From Planctomicrobium piriforme (GTDB lineage: Bacteria; Planctomycetota; Planctomycetia; Planctomycetales; Planctomycetaceae): DNA of 49,714 nt. The position numbers and the translations under genes were made by a program. Of this stretch, positions 40,661-49,714 are shown piece after piece (the stretch's first letter is position 1; each line of letters begins with the position of its first letter). Under the pieces are notes generated by a model. It made no database searches and was not told where the DNA came from. It worked only from the letters and a program-made list of their open reading frames with translations. The stretch spans positions 1 to 49,714 of the forward strand of contig CAMATH010000056.1 of NCBI GenBank assembly GCA_945860955.1, written 5' to 3'.

Positions 40661-40823
40661 TTTCGTGTGTTTCGTGCCTTTCGTGGTTCCCAATCTCTGC
40701 TCACACCGTAAGCGAGCGATTTAGGGCTGTGCCGGACGATTTCGCATCTGCGATGACCCAGCCCGATATTTGTTCGTGGTTTGACGGACTATCGGAACCA
40801 CGAAAGGCACGAAACACACGAAA
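40661..40823. repeat. Perfect 30-bp inverted repeat (CGTGTGTTTCGTG type)
   Basis: Arms at 40661-40690 and 40794-40823 are exact reverse complements (TTTCGTGTGTTTCGTGCCTT and following) and flank 103 bp of unique sequence. It is in the 604-bp gene-free region between the BMC operon and the rhomboid gene. The composition is that of dispersed intergenic repeats; the long spacer argues against a simple terminator. The rest of the region (40352-40955) holds only the candidate operator repeats. Confidence 0.8.
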
Positions 40824-40955
40824 GGCATACACTAAAAACAACCGCCCGCTTGAATACGAAAATCGGCGCCGTTTCCGGTGGCAGCGTCAGTTGACACTCG
40901 CACGGCCGACTCCCGTTGGTCGCAATTGTCCGCCGACCTAAGTCGCAACCCCACA

Positions 40956-42140
40956 CTACCTGGCGCGTCCGTCGTCCCCATCCAGCTCAAAAGCCCCCAG
41001 ATCAATCTGCCGTTGAGCCTCCCGCTCCAACTGTTCGCGAAGCCGGATCGAAACGCTGGCTCCGTTGGACTCGACCGGCGAGTGGCGTAACAACCGCAAC
41101 GCATAACGCGGCCGATTCAGGTGTTCGATCAGAATCTGTGCGAGCTGCAATCGCACCGGGTCGGCGTGTCGCTCAAACCGTCGCAGATATTCTTCAAACA
41201 AATCGGCCGCATTCGCGTGCTGTCCCAGTCGCGCGAGCTGCTCGGCCATCAACAACAGCGTTTCTTCCGGCAATTCCCAGGTGGGAACCACGCGGCGCGT
41301 CAACTGAAGGATTCTCCAGGCACGATCAACCCGGTTGCGAAACAGTGCGCGGTCAATTTCATGTAGTTTTCGGTCCAGCGATGTGGTGGTGGGGGCAAAC
41401 GCTGGTTCCAGCGGGACTGTCGGAATTCCCGCAGCACGTCGCGCCGCGTTTTCCACCAGGAACTCTCGTCGCCTCCACAGCGTAAACAGATCCCAACCTT
41501 CGCAATCGACCTTTTTCCGCACGAGCAGGTGTGTCGCCAGGGTCAGTCCGAGGACGCCTCCCAGAAAATGCAACAGCGACGTCGAAACATGAAACCCGCT
41601 CCAGACGGCCAGAGCGGCATCCAGTCCCAGGTACAGACCCGCGACTCCCCAGATCGGTATCTCCCACGGTTCGAGCAACCAATGTGTCCCAAACAGATTC
41701 CACGGGGCGATACACCTCAGATGATTGGCCGGTGCCCAGATCAGTGCCATCGCCATCAACCCCGAAACCACCGCCGAAATCCCGACCGATGTCCCCCCCA
41801 CGAACCAGAAGGAGCAGCTCTGCTCCCATGCCGCCTGCCCGATGCCCAGTGTGGCACACAGACCCAGCATGCGGAAGCCTCCGACTTTTCCCTCGACAAC
41901 AAGGCCGAATGACCACAAAAAGGCCATGTTGCCAAAGAGGTGGACGAAGTCTGCGTGCAGAAAATTCCGGGTGATCCACTGGAGCGGATGCAGTCCGACG
42001 CCATAGGCCAATGCCCAGCGCTCGACAGCGGCTGGGTCGAAAATCGTGACCCAGAGGTGAACCAGGCAGCAGACGCAAACCAAGCCCGCGGTCACCCAGG
42101 GACGATGGTACAGCGGGGCGTCGGTATCAAACGGCAGCAT
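40956..42140 (-). CDS. Rhomboid-family intramembrane serine protease with C-terminal helical extension
   Basis: ATG 42140 (MLPFDTDAPLYHRPW) gives 394 residues. The rhomboid core is visible: NFLHADFVHLFGNMAFLWSFG, the serine helix GGTSVGISAVVSGLMA, where GIS is the candidate GxS, and the histidine helix TSLLHFLGGVLGL. About 170 soluble residues follow (from LVRKKVDCEGWDLF), rich in TPR-like helices (AEQLARLGQHANAADLFEEYL). Family members cut substrates within the membrane; no substrate is suggested here. The last Gly of the usual GASG is replaced, so activity is probable, not certain. Confidence 0.85.
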   Translation of the reverse strand: MLPFDTDAPLYHRPWVTAGLVCVCCLVHLWVTIFDPAAVERWALAYGVGLHPLQWITRNFLHADFVHLFGNMAFLWSFGLVVEGKVGGFRMLGLCATLGIGQAAWEQSCSFWFVGGTSVGISAVVSGLMAMALIWAPANHLRCIAPWNLFGTHWLLEPWEIPIWGVAGLYLGLDAALAVWSGFHVSTSLLHFLGGVLGLTLATHLLVRKKVDCEGWDLFTLWRRREFLVENAARRAAGIPTVPLEPAFAPTTTSLDRKLHEIDRALFRNRVDRAWRILQLTRRVVPTWELPEETLLLMAEQLARLGQHANAADLFEEYLRRFERHADPVRLQLAQILIEHLNRPRYALRLLRHSPVESNGASVSIRLREQLEREAQRQIDLGAFELDGDDGRAR

Positions 42141-42171
42141 GCCGACCCGCGAAAACTGGGTGACGCCGGTG

Positions 42172-42792
42172 TTAGTCTTCTTCGTTGCGGAAGTGGCGGT
42201 TCTGCACGGGAACAACGCATTGCAGCACCTTGAGCAACACGTCGGAAGGGGAGCCGATGGCGTCGACCTCGGTAATCAGTCGCGGAGTGTAGAACTCGAG
42301 GACGGGACGGGTCTCGGCCTCGTAGATGCCAAATCGTTTGCGAATGATGTCTTCGTGCGCGTCGTCGACGCGATTGTCTCGAATCGCGCGACGGCGGATG
42401 CGGTGAATCATCGCCTCGGTATCGACGGACTTGAGGTGGATGACTTTCAGAACTTCGACGTACTGCTCGAGGATCTCCGCCTGCGCCCGGTTGCGGGGGA
42501 TTCCGTCGAGAATCAGCAGATCTTCGTACGGCTTGAAGTACGACAGCATCCGCAGACCGTCGAGGTGTCGCTTCCAGATCTGAATCGTGATTTCGTCAGG
42601 AACAAGCATCCCCTTCGACGTGTAGCGACAGACTTCGCGGCCTTCGGGAGAATTGATGTCGAGCGAGCGGAAGACTTCGCCACAAGACAGGTGATAGAAC
42701 CCGGGGATCTGCCCGAGAATGCGTCCTTGAGTTCCCTTGCCGACGCCGGGGGCGCCAAACAGCAGCACAGTTTGAAAGCGTTCAGTCGACAT
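42172..42792 (-). CDS. adk: Adenylate kinase-like nucleoside monophosphate kinase
   Basis: A 206-residue P-loop kinase: Walker A LLFGAPGVGKGTQ, NMP-binding YHLSCGEVFRSLD, and DGIPRNRAQAEIL (family DGFPR). The lid is very short (RRRAIRDNRVDDAHEDIIRKR) and has no zinc-binding Cys, as in short-type adenylate or UMP/CMP kinases. It interconverts AMP, ADP and ATP in the cytoplasm. The change of DGFPR to DGIPR and the HLSCGE segment make it a divergent member, so a second, canonical adk may exist elsewhere. It is upstream of the rhomboid gene on the same strand. Confidence 0.85.
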   Translation of the reverse strand: MSTERFQTVLLFGAPGVGKGTQGRILGQIPGFYHLSCGEVFRSLDINSPEGREVCRYTSKGMLVPDEITIQIWKRHLDGLRMLSYFKPYEDLLILDGIPRNRAQAEILEQYVEVLKVIHLKSVDTEAMIHRIRRRAIRDNRVDDAHEDIIRKRFGIYEAETRPVLEFYTPRLITEVDAIGSPSDVLLKVLQCVVPVQNRHFRNEED

Positions 42793-43016
42793 GGAATTCT
42801 ACTGGAGTCTCGTGAGAGTCTCTCTCGCGATGCAGGGGGTTTCTGATGGGCGCGGAGCGCATGGTAGCCGTACGTCGCGCGACGGACAACTCCCCCGCTT
42901 GCCCACTTGGGACGGTCGCTTTATGATCGGCCGTAGAGTCTGCGGGGGTCGCCTGTCTTCCGATGGACGGACCGGGCGTTGTCGCCTGATCACTACGGGC
43001 AAATCGAGCGAGATCC

Positions 43017-43958
43017 ATGGGACTGTTTGACCGTCTGAAAAAAGGGCTGCAGCGCACGAAAGAGCTGTTGCAGACCGACATCCGCGACCTGTTCAAATCG
43101 GGCGAACTGCTCACCGAAGAAAAGCTGGAACAGTTTTATTCCAAGCTGATCCTGACCGATATGGGTGTGCCCGCGGCTCGCGAAATCGTCGATGAAGTGC
43201 GGGAAAAGCACTTCGGTCGAACCGTCGTGATCGACGAAATCTGGGCGACCGTGAAAGCCCGGCTCAAGATCCTGCTCAAGGGGTCGGAAAACACCCTGTG
43301 GGACGTCGAGAACTTCCTGTCCCCACTCGCGATGGCCCCCACCGGGCCGACCGTGATTCTGGTCGCCGGCGTGAATGGGGTCGGCAAAACGACCTCCATC
43401 GCCAAACTCGCGAATCTGCTGCACAAAGCGGGACGCAAAGTCGTCTTGGCTGCGGGAGACACATTTCGCGCCGCCGCCGTCGAACAACTGACGATGTGGA
43501 GCAAGCGGATTGGCTGCGACATTGTCACCAAGCCGAGCGGGTCGGACCCGGCGGCCGTCGCCTACGCCGGGTGCGCTCGCGCCCTGGAAACGGGGGCCGA
43601 CGTTGTGGTGATCGATACCGCCGGCCGGTTGCAGACCCAGCAAAATCTGATGAAGCAGCTCGAAAAGATCCGCCGGGTCATTGGTGATAAGATCCCGGGA
43701 GCCCCGCACGAAGTGTTGCTGGTGCTCGACGCGACGACCGGACAGAACGGCGTCAGTCAGGCGCAGAAATTCTCGGAGTCGGTCGCCTGCACCGGTCTGG
43801 TTCTGGCGAAACTCGATGGGACCGCCAAGGGAGGAGTGGTCGTCGCGATCCGCCAGCAGATGAATCTCCCCGTCAAGTATGTGGGTCTGGGGGAACAAAT
43901 TGACGACATGGAGGTTTTCAACCCCGACAACTTCGTCGAAGCGCTGTTCGCGGGGTGA
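43017..43958 (+). CDS. ftsY: Signal recognition particle receptor FtsY
   Basis: A 313-residue SRP-type GTPase. The N domain (residues 1-100) is followed by the G domain: P-loop GVNGVGKTTSIAKLA, insertion-box AGDTFRAAAVEQL, DTAGRLQTQQNLM, and TKLDGTAKGG-like LAKLDGTAKGGVV, ending YVGLGEQIDDMEVFNPDNFV. The long acidic A domain of enteric FtsY is missing, as in many bacteria. It docks SRP-ribosome complexes at the membrane. The stop overlaps a GTG of the next frame, but that gene more probably starts at 44024. Confidence 0.97.
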   Translation: MGLFDRLKKGLQRTKELLQTDIRDLFKSGELLTEEKLEQFYSKLILTDMGVPAAREIVDEVREKHFGRTVVIDEIWATVKARLKILLKGSENTLWDVENFLSPLAMAPTGPTVILVAGVNGVGKTTSIAKLANLLHKAGRKVVLAAGDTFRAAAVEQLTMWSKRIGCDIVTKPSGSDPAAVAYAGCARALETGADVVVIDTAGRLQTQQNLMKQLEKIRRVIGDKIPGAPHEVLLVLDATTGQNGVSQAQKFSESVACTGLVLAKLDGTAKGGVVVAIRQQMNLPVKYVGLGEQIDDMEVFNPDNFVEALFAG

Positions 43959-44023
43959 ACGGGATCGGTGCCACTTCGTGCGATCTGTTTCCGCGGCGAG
44001 AATGGCCGCGGCTGGAGCGAGAC

Positions 44024-47000
44024 ATGCCACTGCGAATGCGAGTTCTCCAGGAATCCCGACGAACGCGAGCCGGCTGGGTGGGACTCGCCATTCTGGTACT
44101 CATCCCTCTGTTCGCGACGATCCAGAGTGCGATGGGAGCCGACACCCCCCGCTCCGGGCAGTTCAATCGCACAATCCGCCCCTTGCTGGCGGAACACTGT
44201 TTCCGTTGCCACGGCCCAGACGCGGGGCAACGCAAAGCCGATTTGCGACTCGACGAACGCGAGTCAGCGGTTCGCGAAAGGGACGGTGTCTTCACGATCC
44301 GTCCCGGGGTTTCCGACGAGAGCGAATTGCTGGCACGTGTGACATCGACCGATCCGGCACTGCGGATGCCGCCCCCCGGGTCGGGTGAGCCGCTGACCGT
44401 AGAGCAGATCGGGCAACTTCGCGACTGGATTGCCGACGGGGCGGTGTACGACCGATTCTGGTCACTGATTCCTCCACGCCGGCACGCGGCCCCCGCCCTA
44501 CGCGACGTCGTCTGGGCGTGTCAACCGGTGGATCGGTGGGTTCTTGGCCGACTGGAAGCCGAGGGGCTCGCGCCGTCTCCCCCGGCGACGCGCGAAACTC
44601 TGATCCGCCGAGTCACACTCGATCTCACCGGTCTCCCGCCGACCGAACGGGAACTCGATGACTTCTTCGCCGACGACGCGCCCGACGCGTATGACCGTCT
44701 GGTCGATCGGTTGTTGGCTTCTCCACGGTTCGGCGAACGGCAGACCCAGTTCTGGCTCGACGCCGCCCGTTACGCCGACACCAACGGGTACTTCACAGAC
44801 AACGAACGCACGATGTGGCGCTGGCGGGATGGAGTGATCGACTCGTTCAACCAGAATCAACCGTTCGATCAGTTCACGATTGAGCAGCTCGCCGGGGATT
44901 TGCTTCCGGACGCGACCGAGGCGCAACGCATCGCGTCGGGCTTCAATCGCAACCACATGTCGAACAACGAAACCGGACTGATTGATGAGGAATTTCGGAT
45001 CTCGTATGTGATGGATCGTTTGGAGACCACGGGCACCGTCTGGCTCGGGTTGACCCTGAATTGTGCGCGGTGCCATCCTCATAAATTCGATCCTTTGACG
45101 CAGCGCGAATACTACCAGTTGCTGGCGTATTTCAATCAAGTCGATGAAGTGGGGACGGTCCAGGGTGAGGGAAACTCGCCCCCGTTGATCTCCGCACCGA
45201 CCGCCGACCAGGTCGAGCGGCTGAACCGGCTGAAGCGGACTCGCGATGACGCTCAGGCGGGATGGCGGGCGCTCGAACCGCAGGTTCAATTGGACTTGGC
45301 GGAATGGTCAAAAGACGCCACCACAACGCTGCCGGTTCCCACGACGTCAGGACTGCTCGCCCGGTTTTCGTTTGAATCCGACCTGCCCCCTCGATCGACA
45401 GTCGCGGCCGCACCAGAACACGACGCGCAGCCAACGCTGGCAGCGGCCGGCCCCGACGAGAAGATTGGTTATGCATCAGGCGTTCAGGGCCGGGCGGCGC
45501 AGTTCGATGCTTACGCCCACTGTGTTACGACACGGGTCGAGTCGTTTGATTTTGAAAGGACCGACTCGTTCACGTTGGGAGCCTGGATCCATCCCACGAC
45601 CGGCAACGCGGGCTGCGTCCTCTCGAAAATCGATGACGACCAGTTCTTGCGGGGGTTTGATCTGTTTTACGAGAAGGGGAAGCTGGTCGCGCACCTGAAT
45701 CATAGGGCGGAAAGTGACGCGATTCGGGTCAAATCGACCCGCCCGATCGTCAGTGACTGGCAACATGTGGTCGTGACCTACGATGGCTCGAGTCGCGCCG
45801 CCGGCGTGCGGATCTACATCAATGGGGAACTCGATCCGGGGGTGATTGAATTCGATAACCTGCGCGGATCGATCCGCACTACTCAACCGTTCCGGATCGG
45901 TCGACGAAGCGACAGTCTCGGCTTCAATGGACTGGTCGACGAAGTCTGTCTGTTCAACCGGGTGCTGAGTGCCGACGAAATCTCCGCCTGGGCGACCGGC
46001 GAGTCGGTTCGCTCGCTCCTGAATCTGGAACCGGAGAAACGGACACCCACCCAGAAAGAACGGCTACTGCGTCATTACCTTCAAAGTTCCGACAAGGACC
46101 GGTTTGGCGTGTATCAACGCGATCGGTCCACCGTCGCCGCAGTCGTCGAGGAGGAGAAACGTTTGCCGACGACGATGGTCATGCGCGAACGGGCGGAGAA
46201 ACGGAAGACGTTCATTTTGACCCGTGGCCAGTACGATCAGCCGACCGAGGCGGTCGAACCGGCGGTTCCGGCAGCCTTGGCGGGGCAGGGGGGTGACCCT
46301 GCGCCAACTCCCCAAGACCGGCTGGAATTCGCGCGCTGGCTGGTGAATCCGCGTCAGGCACTTTCGTCGCGAGTCATGGTGAACCGAATCTGGGGCACGA
46401 TTTTCGGCACCGGGCTGGTCAAGACCACGGGGGATTTGGGAGTCCAGGGTGAATATCCAAGTCACCCCGAACTGCTGGACGAACTGGCCCTCGATTTCGT
46501 GGAGTCGGGCTGGGACATGAAATCACTGGTTCGCGAAATTGTCACCAGCGCCACCTACCGGCAACAATCGACCGTGACTCCCGCGAATTCCCGAAGGGAT
46601 CCCGACAACCGAATGCTGGCGCGCGGCCCGCGTTTCCGACTCGACGCCGAATCGATTCGTGATCAGGCATTGTCGGTCAGCGGACTCCTGACAAACATCC
46701 TGGGTGGCCCCAGTGTGCGGCCGTACCAGCCCCCCGGACTGTGGGAGGCGGTCTCATACGACGGCGGCCAGAGTTACGTTCCAAGCGAGGGGGGCGATTT
46801 GTATCGGCGGGGGCTGTACACATTCTGGAAGCGGCAAAGTCCGCCACCGGGTTTTCTGGTGTGGGATGGACCGACCCGAGAGACGTGCGTCGTCAACCGT
46901 TCCCGCACCAACACGCCGCTCCAGGCGCTCGTTCTGACCAACGACGTCACCTTTGTCGAGGCGGCCCGTGTCTGGGGGGGACGACTCTTGCGGGAGGCTG

Positions 47001-47290
47001 CGAGCGGTTCGCCCGTTCCCGCGATGAAACACGTCGTGGCCCGCGCGTTTCGACAACTCACAAGTCGGTTGCCGGATTCTGAGGAATCCCGGTTGTTCGA
47101 GAGGCTCTACCACGAGCAGTTGACAGAATTTCAATCCCATCCCGAGGCCGCGACCCGGCTGCTGCGCGTGGGGGATGCCCCTCCAGTCCGGCATGTGGAT
47201 GGCTCCGAAATCGATTCGGCGGAGTGGGCCGCGCTGACCACCGTTCTTCAGGTGATGTTGAATCTCGACGAGGCGGTCACCAAGGAGTGA
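44024..47290 (+). CDS. PSCyt1 / DUF1549 / LamG / PSD1 (DUF1553) planctomycete surface protein
   Basis: ATG 44024 with GGAG 7 nt upstream opens a signal anchor (GWVGLAILVLIPLFATIQSAM); 1088 residues. In order: PSCyt1 with heme motif CFRCHGPD; DUF1549 (LIRRVTLDLTGLPPTERELD); a second CxxCH (LNCARCHPHKFDP); a LamG/concanavalin-like domain at roughly 450-660 (FTLGAWIHPTTGNAG; VIVSDWQHVVVTYDG-like); then PSD1/DUF1553 (NRIWGTIFGTGLVKTTGDLG; TPLQALVLTNDVTFVEAARV). Such proteins are paired with DUF1501 proteins and are thought to act outside the cytoplasmic membrane, possibly in carbohydrate or redox functions; the substrate is unknown. The next gene begins 8 bp downstream. Confidence 0.93.
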   Translation: MPLRMRVLQESRRTRAGWVGLAILVLIPLFATIQSAMGADTPRSGQFNRTIRPLLAEHCFRCHGPDAGQRKADLRLDERESAVRERDGVFTIRPGVSDESELLARVTSTDPALRMPPPGSGEPLTVEQIGQLRDWIADGAVYDRFWSLIPPRRHAAPALRDVVWACQPVDRWVLGRLEAEGLAPSPPATRETLIRRVTLDLTGLPPTERELDDFFADDAPDAYDRLVDRLLASPRFGERQTQFWLDAARYADTNGYFTDNERTMWRWRDGVIDSFNQNQPFDQFTIEQLAGDLLPDATEAQRIASGFNRNHMSNNETGLIDEEFRISYVMDRLETTGTVWLGLTLNCARCHPHKFDPLTQREYYQLLAYFNQVDEVGTVQGEGNSPPLISAPTADQVERLNRLKRTRDDAQAGWRALEPQVQLDLAEWSKDATTTLPVPTTSGLLARFSFESDLPPRSTVAAAPEHDAQPTLAAAGPDEKIGYASGVQGRAAQFDAYAHCVTTRVESFDFERTDSFTLGAWIHPTTGNAGCVLSKIDDDQFLRGFDLFYEKGKLVAHLNHRAESDAIRVKSTRPIVSDWQHVVVTYDGSSRAAGVRIYINGELDPGVIEFDNLRGSIRTTQPFRIGRRSDSLGFNGLVDEVCLFNRVLSADEISAWATGESVRSLLNLEPEKRTPTQKERLLRHYLQSSDKDRFGVYQRDRSTVAAVVEEEKRLPTTMVMRERAEKRKTFILTRGQYDQPTEAVEPAVPAALAGQGGDPAPTPQDRLEFARWLVNPRQALSSRVMVNRIWGTIFGTGLVKTTGDLGVQGEYPSHPELLDELALDFVESGWDMKSLVREIVTSATYRQQSTVTPANSRRDPDNRMLARGPRFRLDAESIRDQALSVSGLLTNILGGPSVRPYQPPGLWEAVSYDGGQSYVPSEGGDLYRRGLYTFWKRQSPPPGFLVWDGPTRETCVVNRSRTNTPLQALVLTNDVTFVEAARVWGGRLLREAASGSPVPAMKHVVARAFRQLTSRLPDSEESRLFERLYHEQLTEFQSHPEAATRLLRVGDAPPVRHVDGSEIDSAEWAALTTVLQVMLNLDEAVTKE

Positions 47291-47298
47291 ATCCGATC

Positions 47299-48801
47299 AT
47301 GCCCGATTTTGTTGAACATTCGGAATCGACGGCCCGTTCGTCGATGGCCCGCCGGCAATGGTTGGGTCAGACGTTTGGTGGTCTGGGCGTGGCGGCCCTC
47401 GCCACACTTTCTCCACGCGGAGTGCGGGCGGATGAATCCACCGCGGACAGTGTCGCCAACGGGCCGAAACCGTCCCGATCTCCGTCCGCGCTGCCCCACT
47501 TTCCTCCGAAAGCGAAACGTGTCATCTCGCTGTTCATGCACGGGGGGCCGTCGCAGGTCGAGTTGTTGGACGAAAAGCCGGGGCTGAGTGAACGACACGG
47601 AACCGAACTTCCGGATTCGATTCGCGCGGGCCAGCGTTTGAATGGGATGACGGCCAGCCAGGGAAAGTTCCCTGTGGTCGCATCGCCATTTCGATTTCAA
47701 CGGCACGGCCAGTCGGGAGTCGCGCTCAGCGAGCTGCTCCCACACCTCGCGACCCGGGCGGATGACCTGTGCGTCATTCGGTCGATGACCACTGAGGCGA
47801 TCAACCACGACCCGGCGATCACCTATCTGCAAACGGGAGCCCAGTTGCCTGGCAGGCCGTCGACAGGATCGTGGCTAAGTTACGGACTGGGATCCGAGAG
47901 TGACGACCTGCCGACATATGTCGTGCTGCTCTCGCGCGGGAGCGCGGCACGTCCCGACGATCCGCTGTATGCCCGGCTTTGGGGCTCGGGCTTTCTCCCC
48001 TCGAATCATCAGGGGGTCTGCTTTCGGCCCCAGGGTGACCCCGTACTGTACCTGTCGCACGCGGGACAACTCAGCGACAGTTCGCGGCGGCGAATGCTCG
48101 AGAGCGTCACCGCGCTCAACCGTCGACACCACGATTTGACCGCCGATCCCGAGATCCTCACCCGCATCGCCCAGTACGAGATGGCATTTCGAATGCAGTC
48201 ATCGGTACCGGAATTGACTGAGATGAAAGGGGAGTCGGCACAGACGCTGGACCGGTATGGTGAAGACGTCTCCCGTCCGGGGACGTTCGCGGCGAATTGC
48301 CTGCTGGCCCGCCGGATGGTCGAGCGTGGAGTCCGTTTCGTCCAGCTCTTTCACCGCGGCTGGGACCAGCATTACAACCTTCCCAGTGATATCCGGCTGC
48401 AGGCGCGCGACGTCGATCAGCCCTGTGCGGCACTCTTATCGGACCTGAAGGAGCGGGGACTGCTGGACGACACCCTGGTCGTCTGGGGAGGCGAATTTGG
48501 GCGAACGGTTTACAGTCAGGGAAAGGTGGAAGCAGGCAACTACGGTCGCGATCATCACGGCCGTTGTTTCTCAATCTGGATGGCGGGTGGAGGCGTCGCG
48601 CCGGGAACGACCTATGGCCAGACCGACGACTATTCATTCAGCGTGGCCGAAAACCCGGTCCATGTTCACGACTTCAACGCGACTTTGCTGCACCTGCTGG
48701 GACTCGACCACACCCGGCTCACCTATCGATTTCAGGGACGGGACTTCCGCCTGACCGACGTGCATGGGGAAGTGGTTCGCGGGATCCTGGCGACCGCGTG
48801 A
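47299..48801 (+). CDS. DUF1501 protein with Tat signal
   Basis: ATG 47299, 8 bp after the PSD1 gene, with AAGGAG overlapping the upstream stop region; 500 residues. The N-terminus has a twin-arginine signal (ARRQWLGQTFGGLGVAALA). The DUF1501 (PF07394) core, a sulfatase-like alkaline phosphatase fold, shows FMHGGPSQVELLDEKPGL, GGEFGRT (VVWGGEFGRTVYSQG), DHHGRCFSIWMAGGG and the final DFNATLLHLLGLDHTRL. It is the standard partner of PSCyt/PSD1 proteins and probably works with the preceding gene product in the periplasm. Confidence 0.94.
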   Translation: MPDFVEHSESTARSSMARRQWLGQTFGGLGVAALATLSPRGVRADESTADSVANGPKPSRSPSALPHFPPKAKRVISLFMHGGPSQVELLDEKPGLSERHGTELPDSIRAGQRLNGMTASQGKFPVVASPFRFQRHGQSGVALSELLPHLATRADDLCVIRSMTTEAINHDPAITYLQTGAQLPGRPSTGSWLSYGLGSESDDLPTYVVLLSRGSAARPDDPLYARLWGSGFLPSNHQGVCFRPQGDPVLYLSHAGQLSDSSRRRMLESVTALNRRHHDLTADPEILTRIAQYEMAFRMQSSVPELTEMKGESAQTLDRYGEDVSRPGTFAANCLLARRMVERGVRFVQLFHRGWDQHYNLPSDIRLQARDVDQPCAALLSDLKERGLLDDTLVVWGGEFGRTVYSQGKVEAGNYGRDHHGRCFSIWMAGGGVAPGTTYGQTDDYSFSVAENPVHVHDFNATLLHLLGLDHTRLTYRFQGRDFRLTDVHGEVVRGILATA

Positions 48802-48831
48802 CCAGTTGCCGAACGGCCCGCTCAGTCGCTT

Positions 48832-49714
48832 TCAAGGGGCCTGCTTCGTCCGCGAGCGGATCCGCTCGCTCGCAATCTCGAGCGTTTTCTTTTCGGTCGC
48901 CGTCAGCGATTGCATCCCGGACTGATGGACTTTTTCCAGCAGGGAGTCGAGCTGTTCTTCGGCCGCGTGTTGTTCCTGTTCGACCCGTTCTCGTTTCGCG
49001 TCGCGGCGTCGTTCCAGCCAGCGGGCGATCGGGCCGGCGGTTTTGACCTGTGGCTTCGCGGCGACTGGTTCGTCATTGTCGAGACTGGTGTAGCCCTGCG
49101 AAAAGTCGTAACCCAAATACGAATCATCCTGACGCTCACCCAACTGCATCTGCATCCATTCGAAAATCGCTCCCAGCAGAATGAACGTCCCCAGTCCCAT
49201 GAGCATCGTGCTTTTCAAAAACAGCATGGCAACGAGTGACACGATCACCCCCGCCCCCACCGCGACTCGAAACGCCCACTCCTGGGCGGCGGACGGGGAA
49301 TAACGGCCGGCGAGGACCGCCCGCAGCATCCGCCCGCCGTCAAGCGGCAGGGCCGGCAGCAGGTTCGCCAGCAGCAATACCCAGTTGATCGCGAAAATCA
49401 CCTCACAAACTTCGGCGGCGCGGAACCCCCGATCCGCCAGATCCAGCGGAATTCCCGCAGTCGGATTCAAAATTCCCGGCCAACTTGGACCGTACAGCGC
49501 GATGACCGGCAACGTGATGGTGCAAATCACGAGGTTGACCAGTGGCCCCGCCGCCGCCACCAGAAAATCCACCTTGGGAATCGACGTCGATTCCACCGCC
49601 GCCAGCCCACCCAGCGGCCACAAAAGGATCTCGTCGGACCTCAAGCCCAGCGAACGGGCCGCCCAGACGTGACCAATCTCATGCAGTAGCACCGAAATGC
49701 ACAGACACGCCCCA
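48832..49714 (-). CDS. M50-family site-2 protease (5' end outside window)
   Basis: The frame is open to the right edge, so the start is missing. The zinc motif LLHEIGHVWAARSLGL (HExxH) is near the visible N-terminus, and the third ligand motif is in LLPALPLDGGRMLRAVL. Several TM helices follow (LVICTITLPVIALYG, VAVGAGVIVSLVAMLFL, GLGTFILLGAIFEWM). A charged soluble tail of about 80 residues (ARWLERRRDAKRERVEQEQH) ends the protein; no CBS or PDZ domain is visible in the window. It is convergent with the DUF1501 gene, with 30 bp between stops. Confidence 0.88.
   Translation of the reverse strand, partial: GACLCISVLLHEIGHVWAARSLGLRSDEILLWPLGGLAAVESTSIPKVDFLVAAAGPLVNLVICTITLPVIALYGPSWPGILNPTAGIPLDLADRGFRAAEVCEVIFAINWVLLLANLLPALPLDGGRMLRAVLAGRYSPSAAQEWAFRVAVGAGVIVSLVAMLFLKSTMLMGLGTFILLGAIFEWMQMQLGERQDDSYLGYDFSQGYTSLDNDEPVAAKPQVKTAGPIARWLERRRDAKRERVEQEQHAAEEQLDSLLEKVHQSGMQSLTATEKKTLEIASERIRSRTKQAP

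Noticed and set aside
40282-40941. 219-codon plus-strand frame upstream of the BMC operon
   Set aside because: It crosses both arms of the inverted repeat and has no ribosome binding site or motif.

Overview
The window is about 49.7 kb of high-GC bacterial DNA that reads as a planctomycete, probably order Planctomycetales; genus not assignable. The evidence is the family content: PSCyt1/PSD1 and DUF1501 proteins, DUF1559 pseudopilins, ECF sigma factors beside Ser/Thr kinases, giant kinase-WD40 and nSTAND1-WD40 proteins, and a PVM-type (Planctomycetes-Verrucomicrobia) bacterial microcompartment (BMC) locus.

Positions 1-12547 (all minus strand) hold a signalling module: an ECF sigma factor, a membrane Ser/Thr kinase with about 15 WD40 repeats, a second kinase fused to three TIR-fold domains, a small coupled ORF, and an nSTAND1 NTPase with TM, coiled-coil and WD40 parts that runs off the left edge. 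This is the best candidate for a poorly described system: kinase input, TIR-like effectors and a STAND switch under one sigma factor, resembling bacterial NLR-like conflict systems. Palindromic and low-complexity dispersed elements have entered this region, two of them in frame inside the STAND gene.

Positions 12677-25164 are mostly housekeeping and hypothetical genes: a GlmL-like reactivase, RlmI-like and RlmM-like rRNA methyltransferases, a FlK-like thioesterase, a duplicated cytochrome c'-like protein, a RepA-like ATPase with a degenerate P-loop, a von Willebrand A membrane protein with three LPGW motifs, and a dapB / radical-SAM / small membrane protein operon with a clear terminator.

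Positions 25640-30626 hold accessory genes: two DUF1559-related proteins, an orphan sugar ABC-transporter ATPase, a single-domain response regulator and a small protein with a double-glycine leader, upstream of which lies a perfect TGTGA-N6-TCACA site.

Positions 31067-40351 (minus strand) are a complete PVM microcompartment operon: DeoR regulator, PduL, two BMC-H, acetate kinase, BMC-P, a membrane protein, acylating aldehyde dehydrogenase, BMC-P, an uncharacterised protein, BMC-P, class II aldolase and a lactate/malate-type dehydrogenase. By analogy with characterised planctomycete loci it should cleave fuculose- or rhamnulose-1-phosphate to DHAP and lactaldehyde, then turn lactaldehyde into lactyl-CoA, lactyl-phosphate and lactate inside the shell. 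Four proteins carry encapsulation-peptide-like helices, including the uncharacterised one.

Positions 40956-49714 hold a rhomboid protease, an adenylate-kinase-like enzyme, ftsY, a PSCyt1/LamG/PSD1 protein with its DUF1501 partner, and a 5'-truncated M50 site-2 protease. I saw no tRNA, rRNA, CRISPR array or transposase.
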